Positions 47,253-56,118 of a DNA stretch of 64,000 nt are shown here, piece by piece. Source of the DNA: Pseudomonas sp. R5-89-07 (GTDB taxonomy: Bacteria; Pseudomonadota; Gammaproteobacteria; Pseudomonadales; Pseudomonadaceae); assembly GCF_003851685.1 (NCBI RefSeq), contig NZ_CP027727.1, forward strand, positions 1,674,001 to 1,738,000. The letters are read 5' to 3'. The notes beneath the pieces are model-generated. The model saw only the letters and a list, made by a program, of their open reading frames with translations, did not search any database and was not told the origin of the DNA. Numbering within the stretch: the first letter of the stretch is position 1; each line of letters begins with the position of its first letter. A program made the position numbers and the translations under genes.

Positions 47253-47269
47253 TGAACGACGCTTGGCAA
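47242..47269 (-). promoter_or_regulatory. lexA-sulA promoter
   Basis: On the minus strand, TTGCCA (47269-47264) and TATAAT (47247-47242) are 16 bases apart. The -10 lies inside the distal LexA box, so LexA binding would block RNA polymerase. Confidence 0.75.
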
Positions 47270-47411
47270 TCATCCTTTTGCGCGGCTCCGCTGGACGGTC
47301 ATTCATCGTCTGTACTACGAGGCACGGATAGCGCTGCCTACAGACCGTTCAGGATGTGATTAAATAGCAACGAAATAGATGACTGGCCGGCCGGAAAACG
47401 GACCTGCAGGC

Positions 47412-47440
47412 TTGACAAGACATACCCTGAAACGTATGTT
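47412..47440 (+). promoter_or_regulatory. psrA promoter
   Basis: A perfect -35 TTGACA (47412-47417) and a TATGTT -10 (47435-47440) with 17-bp spacing. The PsrA boxes overlap the -10. Confidence 0.75.
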
Positions 47441-47455
47441 TCAAACAAGTGTTTG
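47429..47455. promoter_or_regulatory. PsrA double operator at psrA
   Basis: Two perfect boxes sharing one base: GAAAC-GTAT-GTTTC (47429-47442) and CAAAC-AAGT-GTTTG (47442-47455). Both match the G/CAAAC-N2-4-GTTTG/C site known for PsrA, and they cover the psrA -10, indicating autorepression. Confidence 0.88.
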
Positions 47456-47470
47456 TCAGGCGGAGTAGCC

Positions 47471-48178
47471 ATGGCCCAGTCGGAAACCGTTGAACGCATT
47501 CTCGATGCTGCCGAGCAACTGTTCGCGGAAAAAGGATTTGCTGAAACTTCATTGCGGCTGATCACCAGCAAGGCTGGGGTCAATCTGGCCGCCGTGAACT
47601 ACCATTTCGGCTCGAAAAAAGCCCTGATCCAGGCGGTGTTCTCGCGCTTTCTGGGGCCGTTCTGTGCCAGTCTCGATCGTGAGCTGGAGCGTCGCCAGGG
47701 CAAGGCGGACAACAAGCCAAGCCTGGAAGAGCTGCTGGAGATCCTGGTTGAACAGGCCCTGGTGGTGCAGCCGCGCAGCGGCAATGACCTGTCTATCTTC
47801 ATGCGCCTGCTGGGCTTGGCGTTCAGCCAGAGCCAGGGCCACCTGCGCCGTTATCTGGAAGACATGTACGGCAAGGTATTCCGCCGCTATATGCTGCTGG
47901 TCAATGAAGCCGCCCCGCGTATCCCGCCGATCGAACTGTTCTGGCGCGTGCACTTCATGCTCGGCGCTGCGGCCTTCAGCATGTCCGGGATCAAGGCGTT
48001 GCGCGCGATTGCCGAGACCGATTTCGGCGTCAACACGTCCATCGAGCAAGTGATGCGCCTGATGGTGCCGTTCCTCGCCGCGGGCATGCGCGCCGAAACC
48101 GGCGTGACCGACCAGGCCATGGCCGTCGCCCAATTGCGCCCGCGCAGCAAATCCACACCCGCCCTCGCCAAGGTTTGA
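47471..48178 (+). CDS. psrA: TetR-family regulator PsrA
   Basis: 235 residues from the ATG at 47471 with CGGAG upstream. The TetR helix-turn-helix is in TVERILDAAEQLFAEKGFAE and TSLRLITSKAGVNLAAVNYHFGSKKALIQAVF. PsrA represses itself and fatty-acid oxidation genes and activates rpoS in P. aeruginosa; long-chain fatty acids release it. The identity is supported by position beside lexA and nagZ and by two perfect PsrA boxes on its promoter. The C-terminal domain (residues about 80-235) binds the effector. Confidence 0.93.
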   Translation: MAQSETVERILDAAEQLFAEKGFAETSLRLITSKAGVNLAAVNYHFGSKKALIQAVFSRFLGPFCASLDRELERRQGKADNKPSLEELLEILVEQALVVQPRSGNDLSIFMRLLGLAFSQSQGHLRRYLEDMYGKVFRRYMLLVNEAAPRIPPIELFWRVHFMLGAAAFSMSGIKALRAIAETDFGVNTSIEQVMRLMVPFLAAGMRAETGVTDQAMAVAQLRPRSKSTPALAKV

Positions 48179-48313
48179 CCGCAGCGGGTGTGCGCGGCCG
48201 CTTGCATCCGCTAAGCTAGCCGCCATGTCGATTTCAGCTATTTACGTGCAACCCCTCCTGCTTACCGGAACCGGTAGGGGTGATGGGTTGCGCGCGTTAT
48301 TTAAGGAAGGTTT

Positions 48314-49324
48314 ATGACTGCTGCCCTGCAAGGTTCTTTGATGGTCGACGTGGCGGGTACCTGGCTGACGGCCGAGGATCGCCATCTGTTGCGCCAACCG
48401 GAAGTGGGCGGCTTGATCATTTTCGCGCGCAATATCGAGCACCCGCGCCAGGTCCGCGAGTTGAGCGCGGCGATTCGCGCGGTGCGCCCGGACCTGCTGC
48501 TGGCGGTCGATCAGGAAGGCGGTCGCGTGCAGCGGCTGCGCCAAGGCTTTGTGCGCTTGCCGGCCATGCGCGCGCTGGCCGATAACCCCAATGCCGAATA
48601 CCTGGCCCAACAATGTGGTTGGGTCATGGCCACCGAAGTGCTGGCCGTGGGCCTGGACCTCAGCTTCGCGCCGGTGCTGGACCTGGATTACCAGCGCAGC
48701 GCCGTGGTCGGCACTCGCTCGTTCGAAGGCGACCCCGAGCGCGCCGCCGTGCTTGCCGGTGCCTTTATCCGCGGCATGAACAGCGCCGGCATGGCCGCCA
48801 CCGGCAAGCACTTCCCTGGCCACGGTTGGGCCGAGGCCGATTCCCACGTCGCGATTCCCAATGACGAGCGCAGCCTGGAACAGATTCGCGCCAACGACCT
48901 CGTACCGTTCGCCCGCCTGAGCAAGCAATTGGCGGCCGTGATGCCCGCTCATGTCATCTACCCGCAGGTCGATGCCCAGCCTGCTGGCTTCTCGCGCCGC
49001 TGGCTGCAGGACATCCTGCGCGGCGAATTGCAGTTCGACGGGGTGATTTTCAGTGACGACCTGTCCATGGCCGGTGCCCATGTGGTGGGTGATGCCGCCA
49101 GCCGCATCGAAGCCGCGCTGACGGCGGGCTGCGACATGGGGCTGGTGTGCAACGATCGTGCGGCTGCCGAACTGGCGCTGAGTGCGGCGCAGCGGATGAA
49201 GGTCAAACCCTTGGCGCGGATTGCGCGCATGCGCGGGCAGGCGATTGCCTCGACGCAATACAAACAGGATCCACGTTGGCTGACAGCGCTTGGAGCGTTG
49301 CGGGATGCTCAACTGATCGAATAA
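48314..49324 (+). CDS. nagZ: Beta-N-acetylhexosaminidase NagZ
   Basis: 336 residues of glycoside hydrolase family 3. It has the family motif KHFPGHGWAEADSHV with the acid/base His, and the nucleophile Asp in FSDDLSMAGAHV. It removes GlcNAc from 1,6-anhydromuropeptides in the cytoplasm, part of cell-wall recycling that also sets AmpC induction. It follows psrA after 135 bases, which include a palindrome around TACCGGAACCGGTA. GGAAGG lies before the ATG. Confidence 0.95.
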   Translation: MTAALQGSLMVDVAGTWLTAEDRHLLRQPEVGGLIIFARNIEHPRQVRELSAAIRAVRPDLLLAVDQEGGRVQRLRQGFVRLPAMRALADNPNAEYLAQQCGWVMATEVLAVGLDLSFAPVLDLDYQRSAVVGTRSFEGDPERAAVLAGAFIRGMNSAGMAATGKHFPGHGWAEADSHVAIPNDERSLEQIRANDLVPFARLSKQLAAVMPAHVIYPQVDAQPAGFSRRWLQDILRGELQFDGVIFSDDLSMAGAHVVGDAASRIEAALTAGCDMGLVCNDRAAAELALSAAQRMKVKPLARIARMRGQAIASTQYKQDPRWLTALGALRDAQLIE

Positions 49325-49440
49325 GTATTTTTGAAAGCTTGGTGTAGGAAACATCCGAATAAGGCTGTAGCTGTCTCTTGCCGTAGTGTCAGAGTTGTCT
49401 TGCTTAAGTCCCATTGCTGGTGGCTGTAGAGTTCATCTTC

Positions 49441-52400
49441 ATGAATGACCTGATTGCCCGTATCGTCGAGTTGGATTGGCAAGCGTACTTTGAACCTCGC
49501 TCGCTGGAGCGTGGGTTTGAGTACGCTGGCGAAAATCGCATTGATATAAAGGAATTCGGGCCTCACAGGTTGATCGCACGTTGCAAGGGCTCGGGCCGTA
49601 ATGTCTATAGCCTGTCGATTGCCTTGGAGAATGCACCATCCCGTTTGACGGGCATCAGGTGTGTGTGTTCTTGCCCGGTGGCGATCAATTGCAAGCACGC
49701 GGCTGCGGTCTTGTTTACGTTGACTGTGCTGTACGAAGAGCTGAACGAGCCGAAAAAGCCGGTGGCTGATCGCCTGAGTCCGCAGCTCGAAAACTGGCTT
49801 GAAAGTATCCCCAAGCCTACCCCGCCAGGTGAGGCTGCGCCCAGGAACACAGGTACTTGTTTGCTGTACCAAGTCACTCCCGAGGTTTATTCCAGTGGCT
49901 GGACATTCGAGGTGTACCGGGCGCGCGTGACCAAAAAAGGTGAGTACAGCGATATCAAGCCCTTGTACTCGATAGATGAGACATTACGGCGTGCCCCAAG
50001 CTACATGCATGAGCTGGATACGCGCATTGGTCGATTGCTGTTGTTGGGTCGATCCTATGGCCGCTATGGCAACAGTTTCCAGTTGGCCGGCGAAACGGGG
50101 GCCGAAATTCTCCAATTGGCGTTAAAAACCCAACGCCTGTTTCTTGAGCTGGGCCCAAGACTAGCGCTTAATCCCGGTCCGGCTCGCGCCGGTCGTTTCG
50201 ATTGGGCGGTGACACCCGATGGCGATTACATTCCCCACTGGATCAGCGATGGCCGTGAGTTGGATGATGTGTTCCCGCTCAAACCGCTTCACTATCTTGA
50301 CCTCGACAACATGGAAGTCGGGGTACTCGAGCATGGGCTGGATGAGAATCTGGCCATGCATCTTTGCGGCTTGCCGCTGATTCCAGCTGATCAAGCCGCG
50401 TTATTCAGTCAACGCATCAGTGCGGTGTCCAAGGTAATTCCTCCACCGCGCGAGCTGACCGAGCGTGTCGTGGATACGTTAGAACCCCAAGGATGTCTTA
50501 CCTTGGGAAGCGACGAAGCCTACGGTTACGGCCGGTTCCATAGGGAGCATCGCGCTGCGTTGGCTTTCCGCTATGACACCAGCCTGACCAGCGGCAAGGG
50601 CACTGAGGATATCCATCTTCTCAAGGGCACCGAAACCCAGCGTATCCAACGCAAGCCAGCGGCTGAAAAAGCGCTGCGCAAGGCGCTCACCAAGATCGGA
50701 TTCAAAGCGATCAATCGCCAAACCCGTGCGCTGCCTGAAAGCGCTGGGGAAATGTTCGATCTGCCCACCGATGAAGCCTGGCTGGGTTTCGTTGAAAACG
50801 ATCTGGCGGCTTTGCGTGAAGCAGGGTGGGACATTGTGGTCCAGCCGGGCTTTTACTACGACGTGGAAGCGGTGGACCATTGGTATGCGGACATCGAAGA
50901 AGCGTCGGGTAATGAATGGTTCGATTTAGAGCTGGGCATTGAGGTCAATGGCGAGCGGCACAGCCTCTTGCCAATCATGCTCGACTTGATGCGGCGTCAG
51001 CCCAAGCTGCTCGATGCCACCTACTTGGCCGAACGTAACGACGATGAGCGAGTGCTGGTGAGTTTGGGCGCCCGCACTCAAACAAAGGTTGCGCTGCCTT
51101 ACGGGCGACTCAAGCCCCTGATGGCAACCCTCGGCGAACTCTACCTGGGGGCAACCGAAGGGGATGCATTACGGCTGAGCGCGCCCGATGCGGCTCGGCT
51201 CAGTCATCTGGAGACAATGCCCTTGGTATGGCGGGGTGGCGAGCGACTGCGCGATTTCGCCAAGCGCCTCAAGGACTCCACCCATGCTCAGGTATCGGCT
51301 CCCCAGGGCCTGAAAGCCGAACTTCGTGGCTATCAACTCGAAGGCCTGAACTGGATGCAGACTTTGCGCGAGCTGGAAGTCGGCGGGATTCTCGGGGATG
51401 ACATGGGCCTGGGCAAAACCCTGCAAGCCCTTGCGCACCTGCTCCTGGAAAAACAGGCAGGTCGATTGCAAACGCCCGCATTGGCCGTAATGCCTACCAG
51501 CCTGATCCCGAACTGGATCGACGAAGCCGCACGGTTCACGCCACAGCTCAGAGTCCTGGCGCTGCACGGTGCACAGCGTCAGGCTGACTTCGCACGCTTG
51601 ACCGATTACGACCTGGTACTCACCACCTACGCTCTGTTGCCACGAGACCTTGAAGTCTTGCAGCCTCAGCGCTGGAGCGTGCTGATCCTCGACGAAGCGC
51701 AAAATATCAAAAATCCCAACAGCAAGGCGGCCCAGGCCGCTCGCCAACTGGATGCCGGCCAGCGGCTGTGCCTGAGCGGGACGCCGTTGGAAAACCATCT
51801 GGGCGAACTCTGGTCGCTGTTTCATTTCCTGTTGCCGGGGTGGCTGGGTGACAGCAAAACCTTCAATCGCAATTACCGCACACCGATTGAAAAGCACGGT
51901 GATGCGCAACGCATGCAGCACCTGACGGCGAAGATCAAACCCTTCCTGTTGCGCCGCAAAAAAGAACAGGTCGCCACCGAGTTGCCGGCCAAGACCGAGA
52001 TCGTGCACTGGGTGGACTTGAGCGACGCCCAGCGTGACGTGTATGAAACCGTGCGCGTGGCGATGGACAAGAAGGTTCGCGACGAGATTGCCCGGCAGGG
52101 TGTCGCCCGCAGCCAAATCATTATTCTTGAAGCGCTGCTCAAGCTGCGCCAGGTCTGCTGCGACTTGCGCCTGGTCAAGACGGCACCAGCGTCCAAACTG
52201 GCGCGAGCGGGTACGGGCAAACTTGGCAGTTTGATGGAGATGCTCGACGAGTTGCTCAGCGAAGGGCGGCGCATCCTGCTGTTCTCGCAGTTCACCTCGA
52301 TGCTGGCGTTAATCGAAGAGGAACTGAAGCTGCGTGAGGTCGACTATTCAATCCTGACTGGTGACACCCTGGACCGGCGCACCCCCGTGAAAGACTTTCA

Positions 52401-52728
52401 GGACGGCAAGACGCCGTTGTTTCTGATCAGTCTGAAAGCGGGCGGAACGGGCTTGAATTTGACGGCGGCGGATACGGTGATTCATTACGACCCCTGGTGG
52501 AACCCGGCCGTGGAAAACCAGGCCACGGATCGGGCTTACCGGATCGGGCAGGATAAGCCGGTGTTTGTTTACAAGATGATTGCCAGGGGCACGGTGGAAG
52601 AAAAGATTCAGGCGCTGCAATTGGAAAAGGCAGCGCTGGCCGACGGCGTGCTTGAGGGGAGCGCCAGTGCGGGCTGGAAGCTGGAACAGCGAGATATTGA
52701 GGCGCTGTTTGCGCCGTTGCCTGGCTAA
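49441..52728 (+). CDS. SNF2-family helicase-like ATPase with SWIM zinc finger, long form
   Basis: 1095 residues from the ATG at 49441 (an upstream TTG at 49414 has no better site). A SWIM finger is at about residues 76-90 (CSCPVAINCKH). Then about 200 residues have no counterpart in the neighbouring paralogue, then a bacterial SNF2-associated domain (AEKALRKALTKIGFKAINRQ to LLPIMLDLMRRQPK). The ATPase has Walker A GDDMGLGKT (about 652) and DEAQ at 751, with the second RecA half ending ATDRAYRIGQDKPVF. It translocates on DNA or remodels nucleoprotein. The 5' half is visibly poorer in GC than flanking genes. It converges on a paralogue. Confidence 0.9.
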   Translation: MNDLIARIVELDWQAYFEPRSLERGFEYAGENRIDIKEFGPHRLIARCKGSGRNVYSLSIALENAPSRLTGIRCVCSCPVAINCKHAAAVLFTLTVLYEELNEPKKPVADRLSPQLENWLESIPKPTPPGEAAPRNTGTCLLYQVTPEVYSSGWTFEVYRARVTKKGEYSDIKPLYSIDETLRRAPSYMHELDTRIGRLLLLGRSYGRYGNSFQLAGETGAEILQLALKTQRLFLELGPRLALNPGPARAGRFDWAVTPDGDYIPHWISDGRELDDVFPLKPLHYLDLDNMEVGVLEHGLDENLAMHLCGLPLIPADQAALFSQRISAVSKVIPPPRELTERVVDTLEPQGCLTLGSDEAYGYGRFHREHRAALAFRYDTSLTSGKGTEDIHLLKGTETQRIQRKPAAEKALRKALTKIGFKAINRQTRALPESAGEMFDLPTDEAWLGFVENDLAALREAGWDIVVQPGFYYDVEAVDHWYADIEEASGNEWFDLELGIEVNGERHSLLPIMLDLMRRQPKLLDATYLAERNDDERVLVSLGARTQTKVALPYGRLKPLMATLGELYLGATEGDALRLSAPDAARLSHLETMPLVWRGGERLRDFAKRLKDSTHAQVSAPQGLKAELRGYQLEGLNWMQTLRELEVGGILGDDMGLGKTLQALAHLLLEKQAGRLQTPALAVMPTSLIPNWIDEAARFTPQLRVLALHGAQRQADFARLTDYDLVLTTYALLPRDLEVLQPQRWSVLILDEAQNIKNPNSKAAQAARQLDAGQRLCLSGTPLENHLGELWSLFHFLLPGWLGDSKTFNRNYRTPIEKHGDAQRMQHLTAKIKPFLLRRKKEQVATELPAKTEIVHWVDLSDAQRDVYETVRVAMDKKVRDEIARQGVARSQIIILEALLKLRQVCCDLRLVKTAPASKLARAGTGKLGSLMEMLDELLSEGRRILLFSQFTSMLALIEEELKLREVDYSILTGDTLDRRTPVKDFQDGKTPLFLISLKAGGTGLNLTAADTVIHYDPWWNPAVENQATDRAYRIGQDKPVFVYKMIARGTVEEKIQALQLEKAALADGVLEGSASAGWKLEQRDIEALFAPLPG

Positions 52729-52744
52729 CGACCGCGGCGCGCCC

Positions 52745-52827
52745 TTCGCGGGCAAGCCCACTCCCACATTTGACCGCTTTTCTTCAGGGTGAACGCGTGC
52801 AAATGTGGGAGGGGGCTTGCCCCCGAT
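52745..52827. repeat. REP doublet, opposite orientation, between the SNF2 genes
   Basis: A right-hand type arm of another subtype (TTCGCGGGCAAGCCCACTCC, 52745-52768) is followed by a common left arm (52804-52827). The unit is 83 bp and lies in the convergent 112-bp gap. Confidence 0.85.
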
Positions 52828-52840
52828 GTCGATCCGACAG

Positions 52841-55531
52841 TCAGCGCTTCTCTTGCTTATTCGGCAACGGTGCAAACAGCGCCTCGATATCCTCATTGCC
52901 CAACTGCCAATCCCCAGTCGTACGCCCATCCAGCACGCCCGCAGCCAGATCGGATTTTTCCTTCTGCAAGTGCTGAATTTTTTCCTCCACCGTGCCCCTG
53001 GCAATCATCTTGTAGACGAACACCGGTTTCTCTTGCCCGATGCGGTACGCACGGTCGGTGGCCTGGTTTTCGGTTGCGGGGTTCCACCACGGGTCGTAGT
53101 GGATCACGGTGTCGGCTTCGGTCAGGTTCAAACCGACGCCGCCCGCTTTCAGACTGATCAGGAAAATCTGCAGTGTGCCGCTCTGGAACTCCTTCACGGG
53201 CGTGCGCCGATCACGGGTCTGGCCGGTCAGCAGGGCGTAGGCGATCTGACGTTTCTGCAGTTCAGCCTCGATCAGGCTCAGCATTGAGGTGAACTGCGAG
53301 AACAACAGAATGCGCCGCCCCTCGGCGAACAACTCGTCAAGCATCTCCATCAGGCTGTCGAGTTTGCCCGAGCTGCTGCCGCGGGCGGGTAGGGTGGCGT
53401 CGTTGACCAGGCGCAAATCGCAGCATACCTGGCGTAGCTTGAGCAGCGCCTCGAGGATGATGATCTGGCTACGCGCCACGCCCTTGCGGGTAATCTCGTC
53501 GCGCACCTTTTTATCCATGGCCAGGCGCATGGTTTCGTACACGTCGCGCTGTGCTTCGTTAAGGTCGACCCAGTGGATAATCTCGGTCTTGGGCGGCAGT
53601 TCGGTGGCCACCTGTTCCTTGGTACGGCGCAGCAGGAACGGCTTGATCCGACCGTTGAGGTGCTGCAATCGCACCTCGCTGGCGCGTTTTTCAATGGGGA
53701 CGCGATAATCGCGGTTGAAGCTTTTCACATCGCCCAGCCAGCCCGGCAGCAGGAAGTGGAACAGCGACCATAGCTCGCCCAGGTGGTTTTCCAGCGGCGT
53801 ACCGCTCAGGCACAGACGCTGGCGCGCATTCAGCTCGCGGGCCGCCTGAGCCGCCTTACTGGCAGGGTTCTTGATGTACTGGGCCTCATCGAGAATCAGC
53901 ACATGCAAGGGCTGGGCGGCGAGGGTGTCGATGTCCTTGGGCAGCAGCGCGTAGGTGGTCAACAGCAAGTCATAGTCTTGCAGATCGGCGAAATGTTTCT
54001 TACGCCCTGCGCCATACAGTGCCTGCACCCTCAGTTGCGGGGTGAAATGCGCGGCCTCATCCAGCCAGTTGGGAATCAGGCTGGTCGGCATGACCACCAT
54101 GCACGGTCGATCCAGGCGTCCCGCATTTTTCTCCGTAAGAATATGCGCAAGGGTCTGCAAGGTTTTACCCAGGCCCATGTCGTCCGCCAGAATCCCGCCC
54201 ACCTCCAGCTGGCGCAGCGACTGCATCCAGCTCAAGCCTTCCAGTTGGTAAGGGCGCAAGGTTGCATTCAGACCCTCAGGCGCCGCACAGGTGAAATCCT
54301 GGATATCGCGCAGGCGCTGGGCGAAATGGCGGATTTTCTCGCCGCCTTCCCATTGCAGCGGCAGGTCTTCCAGTGGGTTCAAGCGGATCGCATCGGCTTT
54401 TGCCAGGCGCAACGTGGTGGCGCCGGATTCCTGCAGGTAGAACTCGCCCAGGGTCGCCAGTACCGGCTTCAATCGTCCGTATGGCAGCGCCACTTGCAGC
54501 GGACCGTGGCCGTTGGGCAGGCCGGGAATATTCACCAGAATCAACTCATCATCGCGGCGCCGTGCGAGCTTTTCCGGGTTGAGGATTTCGGTATGGGAGC
54601 GCATCAGGTTCAGCAGGATCGGCAGCAGGCTCAGCCGTTCGCCGTTGACGATAATACCCAGCTCCAGGTCGAACCAGTCACGCTCGGGGGCTTCATCGAC
54701 GCTGGCGTACCAGTCGTCCACGGGGCTTAGGTCAAAGCCGAAATCTTCATCGATTTGCAGCTCCCAGCCTTCGGCCCGCAGCGTCGGAGATGAGTTGAGG
54801 GTAAAATTCAACCAGGCGCTGTCGTTGACCATCTCGAACAGCTCGCCGGCACTTTCCGGCAGGGCCTTGCTCTGGCGCGTGGCGATCTTGAAGCCGAGCA
54901 GGCGCAATTGTTCGCGATAAGGTTGCTCCAGCTCGGGATGGCGCTTGATGCGCAGGCTTTGGGTTTCCTGGCGCACGATGATATCGGCGTTCTTTTGCCC
55001 GCTGACATAATTGCCCAGGTAGTTGAACGACAGCGCCGCGCGATGCTGGATATAACGCTGCATCTTGCCGTTGCGCGGCTCGAACGCGCTGAACTCCACG
55101 CTGGCCAGCCACAGGCGCGGCACCGGGTGCACGTCCTCCATCACCACTTGCGGCAGTACCTCACGCTTATCCAGGACCGCCTGGAGTTTTCCCAGTAGCT
55201 CGACATCCTGGGCCGCTGCCGGGTAGGCCAGGGTTTCCTGGACCTTGAGCAGCACCGCCGCGATATGTTTGCAATTGGTATGCACCGGGCAGGTACAGCG
55301 GCTGTCGACCAGAATCAGCATGCCCTTGGCCGATTCGCGCAACGAGATGGTCTGCCGGTAAACGTTGCCGCCCGAACCTTCGCAGTAGGCCGTGATGGTG
55401 CTGTCGCCGGATTCGACGATACGCACCCGATTCTCCAGCGCGTAACGCCGCCCGCGCTCCAGGCTTTGCTCTTTGAAGCGATTGGCCCAGGAAGGGGCCA
55501 GGGGTTTGGTCAGCGACGCTGTCAGGGGCAT
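52841..55531 (-). CDS. SNF2-family helicase-like ATPase with SWIM zinc finger, short form
   Basis: 896 residues, a paralogue of the gene at 49441-52728 in the opposite direction. The SWIM finger is CTCPVHTNCKH (about 77-90). The SNF2-associated domain and ATPase follow with Walker A ADDMGLGKT (about 447), DEAQ (about 547), LSGTPLENHLGELWSLFHFL and the C-terminal ATDRAYRIGQEKPVF. Identity with the longer paralogue is very high from the helicase domains on, so an old duplication is likely. The function is unknown; RapA-like or repair roles are possible. Confidence 0.9.
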   Translation of the reverse strand: MPLTASLTKPLAPSWANRFKEQSLERGRRYALENRVRIVESGDSTITAYCEGSGGNVYRQTISLRESAKGMLILVDSRCTCPVHTNCKHIAAVLLKVQETLAYPAAAQDVELLGKLQAVLDKREVLPQVVMEDVHPVPRLWLASVEFSAFEPRNGKMQRYIQHRAALSFNYLGNYVSGQKNADIIVRQETQSLRIKRHPELEQPYREQLRLLGFKIATRQSKALPESAGELFEMVNDSAWLNFTLNSSPTLRAEGWELQIDEDFGFDLSPVDDWYASVDEAPERDWFDLELGIIVNGERLSLLPILLNLMRSHTEILNPEKLARRRDDELILVNIPGLPNGHGPLQVALPYGRLKPVLATLGEFYLQESGATTLRLAKADAIRLNPLEDLPLQWEGGEKIRHFAQRLRDIQDFTCAAPEGLNATLRPYQLEGLSWMQSLRQLEVGGILADDMGLGKTLQTLAHILTEKNAGRLDRPCMVVMPTSLIPNWLDEAAHFTPQLRVQALYGAGRKKHFADLQDYDLLLTTYALLPKDIDTLAAQPLHVLILDEAQYIKNPASKAAQAARELNARQRLCLSGTPLENHLGELWSLFHFLLPGWLGDVKSFNRDYRVPIEKRASEVRLQHLNGRIKPFLLRRTKEQVATELPPKTEIIHWVDLNEAQRDVYETMRLAMDKKVRDEITRKGVARSQIIILEALLKLRQVCCDLRLVNDATLPARGSSSGKLDSLMEMLDELFAEGRRILLFSQFTSMLSLIEAELQKRQIAYALLTGQTRDRRTPVKEFQSGTLQIFLISLKAGGVGLNLTEADTVIHYDPWWNPATENQATDRAYRIGQEKPVFVYKMIARGTVEEKIQHLQKEKSDLAAGVLDGRTTGDWQLGNEDIEALFAPLPNKQEKR

Positions 55532-55540
55532 GGCGCTGGA

Positions 55541-56107
55541 TCAGTCCTGCATGTCGGGCGGCGGCGCGCTGGGGGGCTTGGCGGTCAGCGAGGTAATCTT
55601 GATCAGCAGCGCCAGGTGGCCGCCATCGAGGTAATTGAGCTGGTTGTTCTTGGTGCGCACATCCGTCTGGCTCAAGTGTTCGCTGGCGATCACGCTGCCG
55701 TTGCCGTCGAACTGATTGATCCAGAAATCGGCGTCGATGTCCGTGAAACGGCCCAGTTGCAGGTTGAGTACGCCTTCGATGGGAAATTGCCCGAATTGCT
55801 CCGGGCCGTCTGTGATCGCGATCTTCACCGGCTGCTCGCCGAGGCTCTGTTCCCAGGCTTTGTGCGCGAGCACGGTGTAGTTGGTGTCGGCGCGCAGTTT
55901 GTCGACGATATTGCCCAGGCGCGGCGGGCTCATCCGCTCGCCCAGATGCTGCGCACCGCCATCCCAGTTTTCCGGGGCGGCGCGGCTGTTGATCACCGGT
56001 TCTGCATTCTGGCGCACCAGGATCATTTCCACCTGGTAAAGGCTGTCGGCAAATGCCGAGGGCGCGAGTACCACCAACAACAAGCTCAGAATGCGGAACA
56101 CGCGCAT
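55541..56107 (-). CDS. csiV: CsiV family protein (secreted)
   Basis: 188 residues from the ATG at 56107 with AAGGA upstream; an upstream TTG would give 193. A signal peptide (FRILSLLLVVLAPSAFA) is followed by DSLYQVEMILVRQ, the opening typical of the CsiV family, and a Pro-rich tail. CsiV was first described as a periplasmic protein needed for correct peptidoglycan insertion in Vibrio with PBP1A. It lies 11 bases downstream of the mfd stop, so mfd-csiV is an operon. Confidence 0.83.
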   Translation of the reverse strand: MRVFRILSLLLVVLAPSAFADSLYQVEMILVRQNAEPVINSRAAPENWDGGAQHLGERMSPPRLGNIVDKLRADTNYTVLAHKAWEQSLGEQPVKIAITDGPEQFGQFPIEGVLNLQLGRFTDIDADFWINQFDGNGSVIASEHLSQTDVRTKNNQLNYLDGGHLALLIKITSLTAKPPSAPPPDMQD

Positions 56108-56118
56108 GGAGGCGTCCT

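Noticed and set aside
49414..49440. An upstream TTG start for the long SNF2 protein
   Set aside because: It adds nine residues with no better ribosome binding site; the ATG at 49441 matches the paralogue better.
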